NCBI RefSeq assembly: GCF_019145235.1
Contig: NZ_JAHSTV010000014.1
Coordinates: forward strand, 62,001 to 126,000
Length of the DNA: 64,000 nt
Source: Pseudomonas farris
Lineage (GTDB): Bacteria; Pseudomonadota; Gammaproteobacteria; Pseudomonadales; Pseudomonadaceae
Direction: 5' to 3'
Position 1 is the first letter of the stretch, and every line of letters starts with the position of its first letter. The translations under genes and the position numbers were made by a program. Below the pieces are notes generated by a model. That model did not search any database. It saw only the letters and a list, made by a program, of their open reading frames with translations, and had not been told where the DNA came from. Shown piece after piece: positions 33,943-40,983 of this stretch.

Positions 33943-34875
33943 ATGCCGCATCGCCCGCCACCGAAGACGCCAACCCTTGGCTGCCTGCTGGCCGGGTTGT
34001 GCCTGGTGTTTACCGGGCTGCTATGCAATCTGCCGGCACGGGCCGCTGACATTCTGCTGACCGGTGCCGAGGACAGTCCCGGCATGCAGTCTTTCGTCCA
34101 GGCCCTCAGCGAGCTGCGCCCCACCGACAGCGTGCGCTTCCAGCCTGTCGCCAGCCTACCGGCGCCAGGCCAACTGCCCGTCGACACCCGCCTGATTCTG
34201 CTCGACTTGCCGAGCCTCGACTGGCGTCTGCAAGACGCTCAGGGCCCTGCAACGCTGGTTCTGCGCATCAGCCGTCTGCAAGCCCGCCAACGCTTGGGCA
34301 ATGAAATGCCCACGCACCTCAGCCTGCTCTGGAGCGATCCTCCGCTGGATCGACAGTTGCGCCTGACCCGACTGCTCCTGCCTGAGGCTCGACGGGTCGG
34401 CGTGCTTTTCGACAGCCACAGCGAATTCTTGTTGAAGGAAGTGCGTCAGGCCGCCCTGCCCCTGGGCCTTGAAGTGGTCACCGAGCGTTGGGATAACACC
34501 AATGACAGCCGCCCCTTGCAGGCCCTGCTGAAAAACAGCGATGTGCTGCTGGGCCTGGACGACCCTGATCTGTACAACCCGAAAACCGTGAAAAACCTGC
34601 TGCTCAGCAGCTATGCGCGGCAACTGGCACTGATCGGCCCCAACGCAGCCTTTGTCAGGGCCGGCAGTCTGGCCAGTACTTACAGCGACCAGAACGATTG
34701 GCTGAAGATTCTCGACGAACTGCTCGACCGCCCTTCGAGCACCTGGCCGCGCGCGCTTTATCCGCAACACTTCAAGGTCTTAAGCAACCCGCAAGTGGCT
34801 CGTTCACTAAGTATTGAACCGATGAATGAAGCCTCTGTCGCAACACAGCTGGCCGAAGGAGAACGCCGCCCATGA
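33943..34875 (+). CDS. Periplasmic ABC-substrate-binding-like protein
   Basis: A 310-residue exported protein with a signal peptide (LAGLCLVFTGLLCNLPARAA). Type I periplasmic-binding-like fold of the PF04392 (ABC_sub_bind) flavour: VGVLFDSHSEFLLKEVRQAA followed by LGLEVVTERW, and LLGLDDPDLYNPKTVKNLLL followed by SSYARQLALIGPN. No ABC permease or ATPase is nearby, so a sensing or delivery role is more likely than transport. It begins one base after the receptor gene and ends in an ATGA overlap with the hybrid kinase gene, so all three are probably one translation unit. Confidence 0.82.
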   Translation: MPHRPPPKTPTLGCLLAGLCLVFTGLLCNLPARAADILLTGAEDSPGMQSFVQALSELRPTDSVRFQPVASLPAPGQLPVDTRLILLDLPSLDWRLQDAQGPATLVLRISRLQARQRLGNEMPTHLSLLWSDPPLDRQLRLTRLLLPEARRVGVLFDSHSEFLLKEVRQAALPLGLEVVTERWDNTNDSRPLQALLKNSDVLLGLDDPDLYNPKTVKNLLLSSYARQLALIGPNAAFVRAGSLASTYSDQNDWLKILDELLDRPSSTWPRALYPQHFKVLSNPQVARSLSIEPMNEASVATQLAEGERRP

Positions 34876-36773
34876 CCTTCCGTCGCGGTTGGGACATCAA
34901 TACCCGCACCCAGATCATCAGCCTCGGCCCGGCCCTGCTGCTGACGTTGCTGCTGATCAGTTTTTTCACCTTCGTGCGAATCCAGGACCTGCGTCAGGAA
35001 CTCAATCACACCGGTCAGCTGATCGCCAATCAACTGGCGCCGGCCACCGAATACGGGGTCATTTCGGGCAACAACGAGGTACTCGAAAGTTTGCTCAAGG
35101 CCACCCTGGCCACGCCCAACGTACGCTTTCTGGAAGTGCAGGACAGAGCCAACCGGATTCTGGTGTACGTCGAACAACCGTCGGAAGCCCACCACCGCTC
35201 GCATCAGGTCGAAGTGTTCCAGGCACCGGTGCGCCTGCAACGCATCGCGCTCAACAATGACTTTTTCCAGAACAGCCGCACCGTCGCCAGCGCGCCGGGC
35301 GAGGATTATCTGGGCCGGGTGATCGTCGGCCTGTCCAATGACGCCTTCAACCAGCGCCAACAGGAAATCCTCTTCAAGGCCGGGATCCTCGCCTTGTTCG
35401 CTCTGCTGTTTACATTTTTACTGGCTCGGCGCCTGGCCGGCAGCCTGTCGCAACCGATCCACGACATCGGCAACGCCGTCAAGGCGATTCAGAAAGGCGA
35501 CTACAAAACGCCCCTGCCGATTGTCGACGACACTGAACTAGGCGCCCTGTCGCAGCACATCAATAACCTTGCCCAAGGCCTTGAGCAAGCCAGTCGCGAA
35601 CAGCATCAGGCCATGGCGCAATTGATCCAGACCCGCGAGGAAGCGGAAAAGGCCAACAACGCCAAATCCGATTTCCTCGCGATGATGAGTCACGAATTAC
35701 GCACGCCTATGAATGGCGTGCTGGGCATGCTGCAACTGCTGGAAACCACGGAGATGACTGAGGAGCAGATCGAGTACGCGGCGCTGGCCTCGGAGTCCAC
35801 CGAACACCTGCTCAAAGTGATCAACGACATTCTCGATTTCTCGCGCATCGAGCGTTCGGAACTGGAGCTGGAGCACATTCCATTCAACCTCGCGGACCTG
35901 ATCGGCAGTTGCGCCCAGTCGTTCCAGCACAGCGCGGTGCAACGCGGGCTAGAACTACAACTGCAGGTACCCGAGGACATGCGCGCCCTGCAGGTTCAGG
36001 GCGATCCGACGCGGATTCGGCAGATTCTGGTCAATCTGGTCGGCAACGCGCTGAAGTTCACCGAACGGGGCCGCGTCACGATCGAACCGCAGTGGCAGTC
36101 CCTGGATCACGAACTGCTGTGGTTCACCTGCACCGTGCGCGACACCGGGATCGGCATCCCGGCCGAAAGCCTGGAATTAATGTTCAATGCATTCCAGCAG
36201 GCCGACAGTTCTATTTCAAGACGTTACGGCGGCACTGGACTGGGCCTGCCGATTGCCCGCACTCTGGCTGAGCGGATGGGCGGCACCTTGCGCGCTCAGA
36301 GCGAAGAAGGCGTTGGCTCGGTGTTCACCCTGGAAATCCCTTTGGCTCTGTATAAGCAGCCACTGCCGGTGCTGACGCCACGAGGACATACCGGCAATGA
36401 CCACGGCGAAGGTCGTGATGTGCTGCTGGTGGAGGACAACGCGGTCAATCGCACCGTTGTCGAAGCAATGTTGCGCAGTCTGGGCTTTACTGTGAGCGTC
36501 GTCACCGATGGTGCACAAGCGGTGCGTAGCGCCAAGAGCCGGAGTTTCGACGCGATTCTGATGGACTGCCGACTGCCGGTCATCGACGGCTACGAAGCCA
36601 CCCGACAGATTCGCCAACTACCCGGCTGTGCTGACGTGCCGATCATCGCGCTGACGGCCAATGCCTTGCAGGGCGACCGTGAAGCCTGTTTATCGGCGGG
36701 AATGAACGATTACCTGGCCAAGCCCTTCAAACGCACGGATCTGCAGCAAATTCTGCAGCGTTGGGTGCAGTAG
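34872..36773 (+). CDS. Hybrid sensor histidine kinase (counterpart of PA1611 by position)
   Basis: A 633-residue hybrid kinase. Order: transmembrane helix (about 17-36), periplasmic sensor (about 37-165), helix (about 168-186), HAMP (about 187-240), coiled linker, HisKA with H274 in FLAMMSHELRTPMNGVLG, ATPase with NLVGNALKFTERG and GGTGLGLPIARTLAER, then a C-terminal receiver with D565 in ILMDCRLPVIDGYEATRQ and K in YLAKPFKR. There is no Hpt domain. In P. aeruginosa the hybrid kinase next to fabA is PA1611, which binds RetS and affects the GacS network; orthology here is inferred from position and architecture. Translation overlaps the binding-protein gene by ATGA. Confidence 0.9.
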   Translation: MTFRRGWDINTRTQIISLGPALLLTLLLISFFTFVRIQDLRQELNHTGQLIANQLAPATEYGVISGNNEVLESLLKATLATPNVRFLEVQDRANRILVYVEQPSEAHHRSHQVEVFQAPVRLQRIALNNDFFQNSRTVASAPGEDYLGRVIVGLSNDAFNQRQQEILFKAGILALFALLFTFLLARRLAGSLSQPIHDIGNAVKAIQKGDYKTPLPIVDDTELGALSQHINNLAQGLEQASREQHQAMAQLIQTREEAEKANNAKSDFLAMMSHELRTPMNGVLGMLQLLETTEMTEEQIEYAALASESTEHLLKVINDILDFSRIERSELELEHIPFNLADLIGSCAQSFQHSAVQRGLELQLQVPEDMRALQVQGDPTRIRQILVNLVGNALKFTERGRVTIEPQWQSLDHELLWFTCTVRDTGIGIPAESLELMFNAFQQADSSISRRYGGTGLGLPIARTLAERMGGTLRAQSEEGVGSVFTLEIPLALYKQPLPVLTPRGHTGNDHGEGRDVLLVEDNAVNRTVVEAMLRSLGFTVSVVTDGAQAVRSAKSRSFDAILMDCRLPVIDGYEATRQIRQLPGCADVPIIALTANALQGDREACLSAGMNDYLAKPFKRTDLQQILQRWVQ

Positions 36774-36871
36774 TGCAGGCCTTTCGGCTATCTGCGACTG
36801 GCGTGAAACACGAAAGTGCGGCAGTCTTAGGCACCCGAACAGGCCCGAAAAGGGGCTTGAATAATAATTTC

Positions 36872-36889
36872 AGTGCACAAGTGTACATT
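36872..36889. promoter_or_regulatory. Candidate DesT/FabR-type operator upstream of fabA
   Basis: AGTGCACA-AG-TGTACATT is an imperfect 18-bp palindrome (6 of 8 positions match). It resembles the operators of the unsaturated-fatty-acid regulators DesT (Pseudomonas) and FabR (E. coli), which act on fabA/fabB. It lies 131 bases before the fabA ATG, in an AT-rich stretch. Function is inferred. Confidence 0.5.
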
Positions 36890-37020
36890 CATGTCCTTGG
36901 TGCTGTGACTTTCACCACAACGCAATAGTCTATGAGTAGGCTGCTGACTCGAGGCATGAACGCTTCGATCGGCCGGGAAGATTCGCCCCACCCTGCCGCA
37001 TGGACTATTGAGGAGCTCGC

Positions 37021-37536
37021 ATGACCAAACAAAACGCCTTTACTCGGGAAGACCTGCTGCGCTGCAGTCGTGGTGAGTTGTTCGGCCCAGGTAACGCGCA
37101 ACTGCCCGCCCCGAACATGCTGATGGTCGATCGCATCACCCATATCAGCGAAGAGGGTGGCAAGTACGGCAAAGGTGAATTGGTCGCCGAGCTGGATATC
37201 ACTCCAGACCTGTGGTTCTTCGCCTGCCACTTCGAGGGTGATCCGGTAATGCCGGGCTGCCTGGGCCTCGATGCCATGTGGCAACTGGTCGGTTTTTTCC
37301 TCGGCTGGCAAGGCTTGCCAGGCCGCGGACGCGCCCTGGGTTCGGGCGAAGTGAAATTCTTTGGCCAGGTACTGCCAACCGCCAAGAAAGTCACCTATAA
37401 CATCCATATCAAACGCGTCCTGAAGGGCAAGCTGAACATGGCCATTGCCGATGGTTCGGTGACCGTCGACGGCCGCGAAATCTATACCGCCGAAGGCCTT
37501 CGGGTCGGCGTTTTCACCTCCACTGACAACTTCTAA
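37021..37536 (+). CDS. fabA: 3-hydroxydecanoyl-ACP dehydratase/isomerase
   Basis: A 171-residue bifunctional enzyme that dehydrates 3-hydroxydecanoyl-ACP and isomerises trans-2- to cis-3-decenoyl-ACP, the branch point for unsaturated fatty acids. Seen: active-site H70 in LWFFACHFEGDPVMPGCLG and D84 in GCLGLDAMWQLVGF, matching E. coli FabA numbering exactly, and GSGEVKFFGQVLPTAKKV. ATG 37021 follows TGAGGAGCTCGC. It forms an operon with fabB, 11 bases downstream. Confidence 0.98.
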   Translation: MTKQNAFTREDLLRCSRGELFGPGNAQLPAPNMLMVDRITHISEEGGKYGKGELVAELDITPDLWFFACHFEGDPVMPGCLGLDAMWQLVGFFLGWQGLPGRGRALGSGEVKFFGQVLPTAKKVTYNIHIKRVLKGKLNMAIADGSVTVDGREIYTAEGLRVGVFTSTDNF

Positions 37537-37547
37537 GGGTTATCCGC

Positions 37548-38768
37548 ATGCGCCGCGTCGTTATCACTGGTCTGGGCATCGTTTCGTGCCTGGGCAATGA
37601 CAAAGAGACCGTCTCCGCTAACCTGCGTGCAAGCCGCCCTGGCATCCGGTTCAACCCGGAATATGCTGAAATGGGTCTGCGTAGCCAGGTTTCCGGCTCC
37701 ATTGACCTTCCCCTCGAAGAATTGATCGATCGCAAGATCTTTCGCTTCGTCGGCCACGCGGCGGCTTACGCCTACCTGGCCATGAAAGATGCCATCGCAG
37801 ACTCCGGTCTGACCGAAGAGCAGGTTTCCAACGTGCGTACCGGCCTGATCGCCGGCTCCGGTGGCGCGTCGACCTTGAACCAGATGGAAGCGCTGGACAT
37901 CCTGCGCGAGAAAGGCGTCAAACGCGTGGGCCCGTACCGCGTCACGCGAACCATGGGCAGCACCGTTTCGGCTTGCCTGGCCACGCCGTTCAAGATCAAA
38001 GGTGTGAATTACTCGATCTCCTCCGCATGCGCCACCAGTGCTCACTGCATCGGTAACGCCATGGAACAGATCCAGATGGGCAAGCAGGACGTAGTGTTCG
38101 CCGGCGGCGGTGAAGAAGAACACTGGAGCCAATCGTTCCTGTTCGACGCCATGGGCGCACTGTCCAGCCAGTACAACGAAACCCCGGAAAAAGCTTCCCG
38201 TGCCTACGACGCCAAGCGTGACGGTTTCGTCATCGCCGGCGGTGGCGGTATGGTCGTGGTCGAAGAGCTGGAACACGCTCTGGCCCGCGGCGCGAAGATC
38301 TACGCGGAAATCGTTGGCTACGGCGCGACCTCCGACGGCTACGACATGGTCGCCCCAAGCGGCGAAGGCGCCATCCGCTGCATGCAGATGGCCATGTCCA
38401 CCGTCGACGCACCGATCGACTACCTGAACACCCACGGCACCTCGACTCCGGTCGGCGACGTCATGGAAATGAAAGGTGTGCGTGAAGTGTTCGGCGACAA
38501 GGCTCCAGCCATCAGCTCCACCAAGAGCCTGTCGGGTCACTCCCTGGGCGCCGCCGGCGTTCACGAAGCGATCTACTGCATGCTGATGATGGAAGGCAAC
38601 TTCATGGCGGGTTCCGCCAACGTCGACGAACTGGACCCGGAAGTGGCAGACATGCCAATCCTGACCAAGACTCGCGAAGACGCCACCATCAACACCGTGA
38701 TGAGCAACAGCTTTGGCTTCGGTGGCACCAACGCCACGCTGGTACTGAAGCGCTGGCAGGGTAAGTAA
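37548..38768 (+). CDS. fabB: 3-oxoacyl-ACP synthase I
   Basis: A 406-residue condensing enzyme that elongates the cis-3-decenoyl-ACP made by FabA and is needed for unsaturated fatty acids. Seen: catalytic Cys in NYSISSACATSAHCIGNAME, the two catalytic His in NTHGTSTPVGD and SLSGHSLGAAGVHEAIY, the conserved Lys just before the second His (STKSLSGH), and the closing NSFGFGGTNATLVLKRW. ATG 37548 follows TAAGGGTTATCCGC. A strong rho-independent terminator follows at 38792-38826. Confidence 0.98.
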   Translation: MRRVVITGLGIVSCLGNDKETVSANLRASRPGIRFNPEYAEMGLRSQVSGSIDLPLEELIDRKIFRFVGHAAAYAYLAMKDAIADSGLTEEQVSNVRTGLIAGSGGASTLNQMEALDILREKGVKRVGPYRVTRTMGSTVSACLATPFKIKGVNYSISSACATSAHCIGNAMEQIQMGKQDVVFAGGGEEEHWSQSFLFDAMGALSSQYNETPEKASRAYDAKRDGFVIAGGGGMVVVEELEHALARGAKIYAEIVGYGATSDGYDMVAPSGEGAIRCMQMAMSTVDAPIDYLNTHGTSTPVGDVMEMKGVREVFGDKAPAISSTKSLSGHSLGAAGVHEAIYCMLMMEGNFMAGSANVDELDPEVADMPILTKTREDATINTVMSNSFGFGGTNATLVLKRWQGK

Positions 38769-38791
38769 TACCCCGCCGCTTCGCTTCAAAT

Positions 38792-38826
38792 AAAACGCCC
38801 CGACTGGTTCGGGGCGTTTTTTTTTG
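38792..38826 (+). terminator. Rho-independent terminator of fabAB
   Basis: A 12-bp perfect stem, AAAACGCCCCGA (38792-38803) with TCGGGGCGTTTT (38809-38820), 5-base loop, followed by a T-run. Classic intrinsic terminator. Confidence 0.95.
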
Positions 38827-38855
38827 CCTGAATAAAGCAGCCAGTTAAGCACAAA

Positions 38856-38948
38856 CCTGTGGGAGCGGGCTTGCTCGCGAAGACGACCGCACATTCAACA
38901 TCAATGTGTCTGTCAGACCGCTTTCGCGAGCAAGCCCGCTCCCACAGG
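38856..38948. repeat. REP doublet (main family, inward heads)
   Basis: CCTGTGGGAGCGGGCTTGCT and inverse around a spacer containing CACATTCAACATCAATGTGT. The spacer is nearly the same as in 40872-40960. Confidence 0.9.
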
Positions 38949-39187
38949 TTTTGCGGTGCTCAATCGATCAGGCTCGAACCGTGGTTTTCTGCCTCTCGAA
39001 CATGAAACATTTGTCATGAAACTCAATGGCCTGCGACCGAATGTCGCGTATTTCGCGGGCTGCAGGACTTTTGCCGATTCTGCAAAAATGGGTTGCCGAA
39101 CTCTGTCGTTTACTTAGCCAGCTAACAAAATATATAACAAAGGCCTGCACACGCCTTGCTGCAGATAACAGAGATTGGAGCTAGCAG

Positions 39188-39376
39188 ATGACTGTAAAAG
39201 TAACTGAACGCGACGATTCACATATGTCCCATGAAGGCATCGCCGCCGGTATCCGCATCTGGGATGTACATCAACAAGACCTGTTGGTCGGGATGTTTCA
39301 CTCCGAAACCGAAGCCCACCAATACAAGGCCGAACTGGAAACACTGGAGCAGCAGCGCGAAGCGCGTTCTGCATAA
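39188..39376 (+). CDS. Small conserved-looking protein of unknown function (62 aa)
   Basis: A 62-residue hydrophilic protein. Seen: MTVKVTERDDSHMSHEGIAA, then IRIWDVHQQDLLVGMFHSET and a helical Glu/Gln-rich end (AHQYKAELETLEQQREARSA). It has a good start context (TTGGAGCTAGCAG-ATG), an AT-rich upstream region and a perfect hairpin terminator, all of which support a real gene. I see no known motif, signal peptide or membrane helix, and I do not assign a function. Confidence 0.72.
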   Translation: MTVKVTERDDSHMSHEGIAAGIRIWDVHQQDLLVGMFHSETEAHQYKAELETLEQQREARSA

Positions 39377-39389
39377 TGACCGCATTGAA

Positions 39390-39426
39390 AACGACAAACC
39401 CCGCCATGAGCGGGGTTTGTCGTTGT
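39390..39426. terminator. Bidirectional hairpin terminator
   Basis: A perfect 15-bp stem, AACGACAAACCCCGC (39390-39404) with GCGGGGTTTGTCGTT (39410-39424), 5-base loop. It lies between the 62-residue gene and the convergent DUF2058 gene and can serve both. Confidence 0.9.
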
Positions 39427-39442
39427 TGCAGTCTCTAACGGC

Positions 39443-39985
39443 TTACCACATCAGATCATCAGGGATCTGATAGGCCGCGTACGGATCGTCTTCGACGCTG
39501 ACTTCTTCTGTCTTCACATTCAGCTGCACGATGCGCTGTGGATCGCGCTCCTGAATCTTCAGAGCCGCTTCACGCGGGATCACTTCGTAACCGCCGGCGT
39601 GGTGCACGATCGCCAGGAAGCCATTGCTGAGCTGGTTGCGCATCAGGGTGTTGACGGAGATGCGCTTGACCTTCTTGTCGTCGACGAAATTGTAGTAGTC
39701 CTCGGTGGTCAGCTTGGGCAGGCGCGAGACTTCGATCAATTGCTTGACCTGGGCGGCGCGGGCCTTCGCTTCGGCCTTCTCCTGCTGCTGGCGGTTCAGT
39801 TCCTGGTCGCGCTTGACCTTCTCGGCCATGGCTTCCTGAGCGGCACGCTGCTGGGAGTCATCGAGTTCAATCTGACCTTTGTGGGCCAGACGTTGCTGCT
39901 TCTGCTTCTCTTTGCCGACCTGTTTGGCCTGCTTTTGATTGACCAGCCCTGCTTTGAGCAACTGGTCGCGAAGGGAAATGCTCAT
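39443..39985 (-). CDS. DUF2058 (YaiL-family) protein
   Basis: A 180-residue DUF2058 protein. Seen: N-terminus SLRDQLLKAGLVNQKQAKQV followed by a long Lys/Gln/Glu-rich helix (about 15-85) and a globular C-terminal part (LTTEDYYNFVDDKKVKRISV then GGYEVIPREAALKIQERD). E. coli YaiL is a nucleoprotein-associated protein of unknown function. The basic N-terminal helix suggests nucleic-acid or ribosome contact, by inference. ATG 39985. It shares a bidirectional terminator with the gene before it; mazG lies 28 bases upstream on the same strand. Confidence 0.9.
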   Translation of the reverse strand: MSISLRDQLLKAGLVNQKQAKQVGKEKQKQQRLAHKGQIELDDSQQRAAQEAMAEKVKRDQELNRQQQEKAEAKARAAQVKQLIEVSRLPKLTTEDYYNFVDDKKVKRISVNTLMRNQLSNGFLAIVHHAGGYEVIPREAALKIQERDPQRIVQLNVKTEEVSVEDDPYAAYQIPDDLMW

Positions 39986-40013
39986 GGTGCTTATTTCTCA
40001 CTTAGGCAACTGC

Positions 40014-40847
40014 TCAACCGCAGCTGGGCAAATTCTTTTCCTGACGTTTGGCTTCGCCCCACAAGGCGTCCAACTCTTCGAGGGTGCAATCTTCTATGGG
40101 ACGGTGGGTGTCGCGCAATGCCTGTTCGATAAATCGGAAGCGTCTTTCAAACTTTGAGTTCGCGCCGCGCAGTGCGGTTTCCGGATCGACCTTGAGGTGT
40201 CGCGCCAGATTGACCACAGAAAACAGCAAGTCGCCGACTTCATCGGCAATCGCTACCGAGTCATTGTCGGCCATGGCTTCGAGCACTTCATCGAGCTCTT
40301 CGCGCACCTTGTCGAGCACCGGCAAGGCGTCCGGCCAATCGAAACCGACCCGCCCTGCGCGCTTCTGCAATTTTGCCGAACGGGACAGCGCCGGCAACGC
40401 GGCAGGCACGTCGTCGAGCAAGGATAACTGCTGCGGCGCCGAAGACTTCTCGGCGCGCTCTTCAGCCTTGATCTCTTCCCAGCGTTGCTTGACCTGCTCC
40501 TCATTCAAACGCGGGATGTCCAGCGGCGCGTACAGATCACCGGTAGGGAACACGTGAGGATGACGGCGGATCAGTTTGCGCGTGATGCTGTCGACCACGC
40601 CTTCGAACTCGAAGCGCCCTTCTTCCCGGGCCAGTTGGCTGTAATAAACCACCTGGAACAACAAGTCGCCCAACTCACCCTGCAAATGATCGAAGTCCCC
40701 GCGCTCGATGGCGTCAGCGACTTCGTAGGCTTCTTCCAGGGTGTGCGGGACGATGGTCGCGTAGGTTTGCTTGATATCCCACGGGCAGCCGTACTGCGGG
40801 TCGCGCAGACGGTTCATCAGGTGCAATAGATCTTCAAGGTTGTACAT
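40014..40847 (-). CDS. mazG: Nucleoside triphosphate pyrophosphohydrolase
   Basis: A 277-residue MazG with two tandem MazG domains. The family hydrolyses NTPs and dNTPs to monophosphates and pyrophosphate. In E. coli MazG also lowers ppGpp, which fits its place behind relA. Seen: domain 1 with GCPWDIKQTYATIVPHTLEE and EEAYEVADAIE; domain 2 with REELDEVLEAM, DEVGDLLFSVVNLARHL. ATG 40847 (MYNLEDLLHLMNRL) was chosen. A REP doublet separates it from relA. Confidence 0.95.
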   Translation of the reverse strand: MYNLEDLLHLMNRLRDPQYGCPWDIKQTYATIVPHTLEEAYEVADAIERGDFDHLQGELGDLLFQVVYYSQLAREEGRFEFEGVVDSITRKLIRRHPHVFPTGDLYAPLDIPRLNEEQVKQRWEEIKAEERAEKSSAPQQLSLLDDVPAALPALSRSAKLQKRAGRVGFDWPDALPVLDKVREELDEVLEAMADNDSVAIADEVGDLLFSVVNLARHLKVDPETALRGANSKFERRFRFIEQALRDTHRPIEDCTLEELDALWGEAKRQEKNLPSCG

Positions 40848-40871
40848 CAATCACTCTCACTGCAAAACCCT

Positions 40872-40960
40872 TGTGGGAGCGGGCTTGCTCGCGAAGACGG
40901 CGGCACATCCAACATCAATGTGTCCTTCAGACCGCTTTCGCGAGCAAGCCCGCTCCCACA
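40872..40960. repeat. REP doublet (main family, inward heads)
   Basis: TGTGGGAGCGGGCTTGCTCG and inverse around CACATCCAACATCAATGTGT. It lies between relA and mazG, which share direction, so it may shape the relative mRNA levels. Confidence 0.9.
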
Positions 40961-40983
40961 TTTGATCGCCGCGAACCATGTCG

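Larger units (their letters stand above)
38769..39187. other. 419-bp intergenic region after fabB
   Basis: It contains the fabB terminator (38792-38826), a REP doublet (38856-38948) and then about 240 bases with no gene I can support. The end is AT-rich (AACAAAATATATAACAAAGG, 39123-39142) and probably holds the promoter of the 62-residue gene. A 60-codon minus-strand frame at 38968-39150 has no start context or conservation signal. Confidence 0.6.

Noticed and set aside
38968..39150. 60-codon minus-strand frame in the gap after fabB
   Set aside because: No ribosome site, no conserved motif, and it overlaps the likely promoter of the 62-residue gene.
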